This document shows positions 15,136-18,074 of a stretch of DNA of 18,074 bases, piece by piece. The translations under genes and the position numbers were made by a program. This DNA comes from Planctomycetota bacterium (GTDB taxonomy: Bacteria > Planctomycetota > Phycisphaerae > UBA1845). Each line of letters begins with the position of its first letter. The stretch's first letter is position 1. The notes beneath the pieces were generated by a model, which did not search any database, was not told the origin of the DNA, and saw only the letters and a program-made list of their open reading frames with translations. The stretch lies in NCBI GenBank assembly GCA_022563615.1, contig JADFMZ010000020.1, forward strand, positions 1 to 18,074, given 5' to 3'.

Positions 15136-15149
15136 TACAATCAGCCCGA
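15136..15149 (+). promoter_or_regulatory. Candidate promoter giving a leaderless dapF transcript
   Basis: TACAAT (15136-15141) matches the -10 consensus at 5 of 6 positions. The A of the dapF ATG is 8 bases after its last T, where transcription would start. There is no Shine-Dalgarno sequence before the ATG. The -35 region (around 15114, TTCCGC) is weak. Confidence 0.4.
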
Positions 15150-16042
15150 TGAAGTTCACCAAAATGCATGGGCTGGGGAACGACTACATTTTCATTAATA
15201 CTGTTGAGCAGCACGTTGAGGATCCGTCGTCCTTGGCGCGGGCGATCTCCGACCGGCACACCGGCGTCGGCGGCGATGGGTTGATTTTGATTCAACCCTC
15301 TGAGCGGGCGGATGTGCGCATGAAGATGTACAACGCCGACGGCTCGCGAGCGCAGATGTGCGGCAACGGCATTCGCTGCGTGGCCAGGTACGCCATAGAG
15401 CACGGGTTGGCGGCCGGTCCCCGCCTTCGGATCGACACCGACGACGGCGTTAAGTCGGTCTCATGCAAGCTCGAAGGCGGCATCATTGCATCGGTGTGTG
15501 TGGACATGGGTAAGCCGTCGCTGGATCCAGCCGCACTGCCGTCCACTCTGCCGGGTGACCGGATTGTCGAATATTCGTTGCGTTTGGGGAAACATGAATA
15601 CACCATTACCTGCGTTTCGATAGGCAATCCTCATGCCGTCGTGTTCGTGTCGGATCTCGAACCGGTCAAGCTGGAAGTGTTGGGCCCTCAGATTGAAAAT
15701 GCCCCGGAGTTCCCTCAGCGGATCAACACCCATTTCGTCCGGGTGGATGCAGCCGACCATGTGACGATCCGAACGTGGGAGCGGGGCAGCGGTGCGACCC
15801 GCGCATGCGGCACGGGGGCGTGCGCGGTGTGCGTGGCCGGAGTGGTCACCCACCGCACCGAACGAATCATCACGGCGGCGCTGCCCGGCGGCGCGTTGCA
15901 GATAGAATGGGCTGATGACGATCACGTCTACATGACCGGCCCTGCCGTGGAAGTCTTCACCGGTGATTGGCCGGTGCCTGAACCTACGAGACACAACTCT
16001 CAAAACGTGCCTGGGAAGCCTCTATCCGAGCCGCGCCCGTGA
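15149..16042 (+). CDS. dapF: Diaminopimelate epimerase
   Basis: 297 aa starting 'MKFTKMHGLGNDYIF', the standard DapF N-terminus; an in-frame ATG-like start at 15071 would precede it with 26 unrelated residues. The two catalytic cysteines are C71 in 'MCGNGIRC' and C220 in 'ACGTGAC'. The enzyme converts LL- to meso-diaminopimelate without a cofactor, in lysine and peptidoglycan synthesis. The fold ends near 'EVFTGDWP' (about 267-275). The last 22 residues lie in sequence that runs into a tandem repeat, and the TGA stop is inside the first repeat unit, so the tail is probably repeat-derived. No ribosome site is present; a -10 box suggests leaderless expression. Translation from the ATG at 15149 is nevertheless well supported by homology. 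Confidence 0.96.
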   Translation: MKFTKMHGLGNDYIFINTVEQHVEDPSSLARAISDRHTGVGGDGLILIQPSERADVRMKMYNADGSRAQMCGNGIRCVARYAIEHGLAAGPRLRIDTDDGVKSVSCKLEGGIIASVCVDMGKPSLDPAALPSTLPGDRIVEYSLRLGKHEYTITCVSIGNPHAVVFVSDLEPVKLEVLGPQIENAPEFPQRINTHFVRVDAADHVTIRTWERGSGATRACGTGACAVCVAGVVTHRTERIITAALPGGALQIEWADDDHVYMTGPAVEVFTGDWPVPEPTRHNSQNVPGKPLSEPRP

Positions 16043-16105
16043 GGAAGCGGTCCTCTTTCAGAGCCGCGCCCGTGAGGAAGTGGTCCGGTTTCGCGGACGA
16101 AAACC
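16028..16105. repeat. Tandem REP-like repeat overlapping the dapF stop
   Basis: Two 26-bp copies beginning GAGCCGCGCCCGTGAGGAAG (16028-16053 and 16061-16086) differ at one base and have a 33-bp period. A hairpin GGTTTC/GAAAACC (16087-16105, one bulged A) follows. Translated on the minus strand the unit reads PLPHGRGS. I associate this peptide with spurious annotated ORFs over dispersed repeats in planctomycete genomes; that recollection needs a search. The dapF stop codon is in copy 1. Confidence 0.7.
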
Positions 16106-16184
16106 GCTCCCATGAAGTGAACGGCGACCTGCCGTAACGCGCGGCGAATTAATACAATCTCCAGGGTCTCGGCGACCGGCGGCG

Positions 16185-16193
16185 TGCTATAAT
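16185..16193 (+). promoter_or_regulatory. Extended -10 promoter for rpoN
   Basis: TGC-TATAAT is a perfect extended -10 element (TGn plus consensus hexamer), which often makes a -35 box unnecessary; none is evident. Transcription would start near 16200, giving a leader of about 180 nt for rpoN. Confidence 0.55.
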
Positions 16194-16360
16194 GAAACGG
16201 GCGCCATTGTGTGGAGCCGGACCCGATAACCGCTTCTGTTCGCTCGGACCGGCTTCTGTTCGAGGCAACCCTCGTTGGACGCGGCATCGGCCCCCCGGCG
16301 CCTGCTGTAGAGGGTGACGCTTGGCAGTACGCCCGGTGTGGCTGACGAAATGAAGGTAAG

Positions 16361-16370
16361 GCGCTAGCGC
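16361..16370. promoter_or_regulatory. Perfect palindrome just upstream of the rpoN start
   Basis: GCGCTAGCGC is self-complementary over 10 bp and lies ten bases before the ATG, overlapping where a ribosome site would be expected. It could act as an operator or a translation-blocking stem, or be chance. Confidence 0.25.
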
Positions 16371-16380
16371 TTGGAACGGT

Positions 16381-17853
16381 ATGTCGCAGATTTATTCACA
16401 GATTCTTGGACAGCAGATGCGGATGGAGCAGCGGCTCACTCCGCAACTGATTCAGTCCATGGCCATCCTGCAAAAGCCCGTCGCCGATCTGGAAGCCTAC
16501 ATCGAGCAGGCTTTGGAAAACAACGCGGCTCTGGAAATCGAGGAGCCTGAATCACCCGACGATCAAACCCGGTCCGGCGCACCGCCTGAACCGCCCTCTG
16601 CGGTTTCTTCCGACGAGGACGGCGGGTTCGCTCGCCTCGAGCGCTTCACGCGAGATTTTCGCGACTACGACCTGGACGGGATCGAAAGCCGTCCGCCAGC
16701 CATGCGCCGCTCGTCGTTTTCGGGCGAACGCGATCCGAAGATGGGGGCGATGGCCAACACCGCCGGTCGGTCGGCCGGGCTACACGAACTCCTGTTGAAT
16801 CAGTGGGCCTTGCTCGATTTGATACCTGACGTGCGTCGGGCGGGAGAACTCCTCATCAATCAACTTGACCCGGACGGCTATCTTCGCGTCCGGCTGGAGG
16901 AGTTGCTCGATCGCGCCAAGCCGCCCGTATCTCTGGACGATCTAACGCACGCCCTACGCGAAGTCCATCGGCTGGAACCAACCGGAATAGGCGCCCGCGA
17001 CGTGGTCGAGTGCCTCTTGCTTCAACTGGACGCGCTTCCCGGGGACAACCGCATCGAACGAACGCTGATCGAGAAACATCTTCTCGACATCGCCAACAAC
17101 CGCCTCCCTGCTGTCTCCAAAGCCACCGGCTATTCCATTGGAGAGATCAACGAAGCCATCAAAGCCTTTAGATCAACGATTTGCCTGCATCCGGGCTACC
17201 TGGTTGGCGACCGAAGTGTGCCGCACATTCGGCCGGATGTCATCGTCGAGTACGGCGACAGCGGTGGGGGGATCGACGTGCGTTTGGCTCGAGGCAACCT
17301 GCCGAAGCTGCGGATTCGACCGGAGGTGGCGGCGCTCGCCAAGTCCAGAAGCAACGGCAAGGAGGAAAGGGCTTTCGCCCGCAAGCATCTCGAGGAAGCG
17401 ACCGCCTTGATCGACGCGGTCCACTTTCGGCAAAGCCGCCTGCTTGAAGTCGCCCTGGCCGTTGCCGAAATACAACACGATTTCTTCGATGTCGGCCCCG
17501 AGGGGCTAAAGGTCTGCCTGATGAGCGACCTGGCAGATCAACTCGGGTGCGATCCATCCACCATCAGCCGCACCGTCGCCGACAAGTACATGCAGACCCC
17601 ACGCGGCATTTATCCGCTGCGTTACTTCTTCACCGGCGGCATGGAAACTGACGACGGACAAAGCGTGGGATGGGATCGCGTCAAAACCCGAGTCCGCGAA
17701 TTGATCGAGGCTGAGGATCGAAAATCCCCCCTCAACGATGATCGGATCGCCGAGGTGCTCAAGAAAGAGGGAACCGCAATCTCCCGACGCACGGTCGCCA
17801 AATACCGCCAACAGCTTAACATTCCCGCCGCCCGTCAACGCCGGGAGTATTAA
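16381..17853 (+). CDS. rpoN: RNA polymerase sigma-54 factor
   Basis: 490 aa, the usual size. Region I (about 1-50) is Gln- and Leu-rich ('QILGQQMRMEQRLTPQLIQS' in outline) and is the part contacted by AAA+ enhancer-binding activators. An acidic region II (50-120) follows. The core-binding domain spans about 125-330. The helix-turn-helix contacting the -12 element is near 'LGCDPSTISRTVADKYM' (about 385-402), and the RpoN box reads 'SRRTVAKYRQ' (468-477), with Ser for the usual first Ala. Sigma-54 directs transcription from -24/-12 promoters. The ATG at 16381 has only a weak GGAA upstream, but region I begins in register right after it. I found no convincing -24/-12 site in the window, so its targets appear to lie elsewhere. 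Confidence 0.97.
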   Translation: MSQIYSQILGQQMRMEQRLTPQLIQSMAILQKPVADLEAYIEQALENNAALEIEEPESPDDQTRSGAPPEPPSAVSSDEDGGFARLERFTRDFRDYDLDGIESRPPAMRRSSFSGERDPKMGAMANTAGRSAGLHELLLNQWALLDLIPDVRRAGELLINQLDPDGYLRVRLEELLDRAKPPVSLDDLTHALREVHRLEPTGIGARDVVECLLLQLDALPGDNRIERTLIEKHLLDIANNRLPAVSKATGYSIGEINEAIKAFRSTICLHPGYLVGDRSVPHIRPDVIVEYGDSGGGIDVRLARGNLPKLRIRPEVAALAKSRSNGKEERAFARKHLEEATALIDAVHFRQSRLLEVALAVAEIQHDFFDVGPEGLKVCLMSDLADQLGCDPSTISRTVADKYMQTPRGIYPLRYFFTGGMETDDGQSVGWDRVKTRVRELIEAEDRKSPLNDDRIAEVLKKEGTAISRRTVAKYRQQLNIPAARQRREY

Positions 17854-17891
17854 AGCCGGCGCCCTGTGTGTTGGAACTACTGCCGTTTCCA

Positions 17892-17910
17892 GAAAGGTTG
17901 GCATCCTTTC
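17892..17910 (+). terminator. Weak hairpin after rpoN
   Basis: GAAAGG (17892-17897) and CCTTTC (17905-17910) pair across a 7-nt loop 39 bp after the rpoN stop. There is no T-tract; a pyrimidine-rich stretch follows. A terminator role is tentative. Confidence 0.25.
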
Positions 17911-17936
17911 CTCCCCCCTTACCAAGTGTTTGGACC

Positions 17937-17976
17937 GGAGACAAGGGTTACACCCGTTCGGGGACATGGGTGACAC
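17937..17976. repeat. Short direct repeats resembling an insertion-sequence end
   Basis: GGAGACAAGGGTTACAC (17937-17953) and GGGGACATGGGTGACAC (17960-17976) match at 14 of 17 positions with a 23-bp period. Read on the minus strand they give GTGTCACCCATGTCCCC and GTGTAACCCTTGTCTCC, a pattern I associate with the subterminal repeats of IS481-like elements. No transposase is visible before the window ends, so this may be an element edge or a remnant. Confidence 0.35.
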
Positions 17977-18074
17977 ATCCTATCGTTTCCTTCTTCCTCT
18001 GGGCACACTCTCGGCAGCCAGGCCGGAGTGAGCGGGTACGTGTTTAGCGGGGGGTGGCGTATTGGCCATGCGCG
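17977..18074. other. Right-edge sequence, no gene seen
   Basis: About 100 bp with no supported coding region or RNA. If the repeats just before it are an insertion-sequence end, a transposase gene or more element sequence could begin beyond the window. Confidence 0.3.

Larger units (their letters stand above)
16043..16380. other. dapF-rpoN intergenic region
   Basis: No gene is seen here. It contains the second REP-like unit and its hairpin, an extended -10 promoter (16185-16193), a near-direct repeat ACCG(G)CTTCTGTTCG (about 16229-16242 and 16247-16261), a six-codon frame MKVRR-stop at 16351-16368, and a perfect palindrome GCGCTAGCGC (16361-16370) ten bases before the rpoN ATG. A 41-codon frame from 16192 overlaps the promoter and is not convincing. 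Confidence 0.4.

Overview
The window is GC-rich bacterial chromosome that reads as a chemotaxis and second-messenger island. No rRNA gene or other phylogenetic marker is present, so lineage is inferred. The gene set (CheC/CheX/CheD-type chemotaxis, an HU protein with a basic tail, a small unrecognised lipoprotein) and tandem repeats that translate on the minus strand as 'PLPHGRGS' point to Planctomycetota, with moderate confidence at best.

Left part (1-6671). A 5'-truncated SGNH/GDSL hydrolase is followed by a 530-bp gap with several perfect hairpins. That gap leads into an 869-aa c-di-GMP protein with order REC-GGDEF-REC*-GAF-HD-GYP. Convergent to it is rmuC. A small lipoprotein gene and an HU-family gene follow.

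Central part (6740-14989). This is the chemotaxis cluster. On the minus strand cheX and cheY overlap by 4 bp. After a 670-bp divergent spacer the plus strand carries cheW, cheR, cheA (two Hpt domains), a tandem-duplicated cheC, cheD and a second cheY. CheA should phosphorylate the CheY proteins. CheX and the double CheC are the likely CheY-P phosphatases. CheD would deamidate receptors and bind CheC. CheR would methylate receptors. No cheB, cheZ, receptor or flagellar gene lies in the window.

Right part (14990-18074). dapF appears to have a leaderless promoter, and its 3' end runs into a tandem REP-like repeat. rpoN (sigma-54) has an extended -10 promoter about 190 bp upstream. The last 200 bases carry short direct repeats resembling insertion-sequence ends.

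The most unusual items are these: (1) a roughly 29-bp palindromic element found three times, each just upstream of a signalling gene (the c-di-GMP gene, cheW, cheR); (2) the structured leader of the c-di-GMP gene; (3) the CheC-CheC fusion, which keeps one phosphatase site per half; (4) the c-di-GMP protein, whose second receiver has Glu in place of the phospho-Asp.
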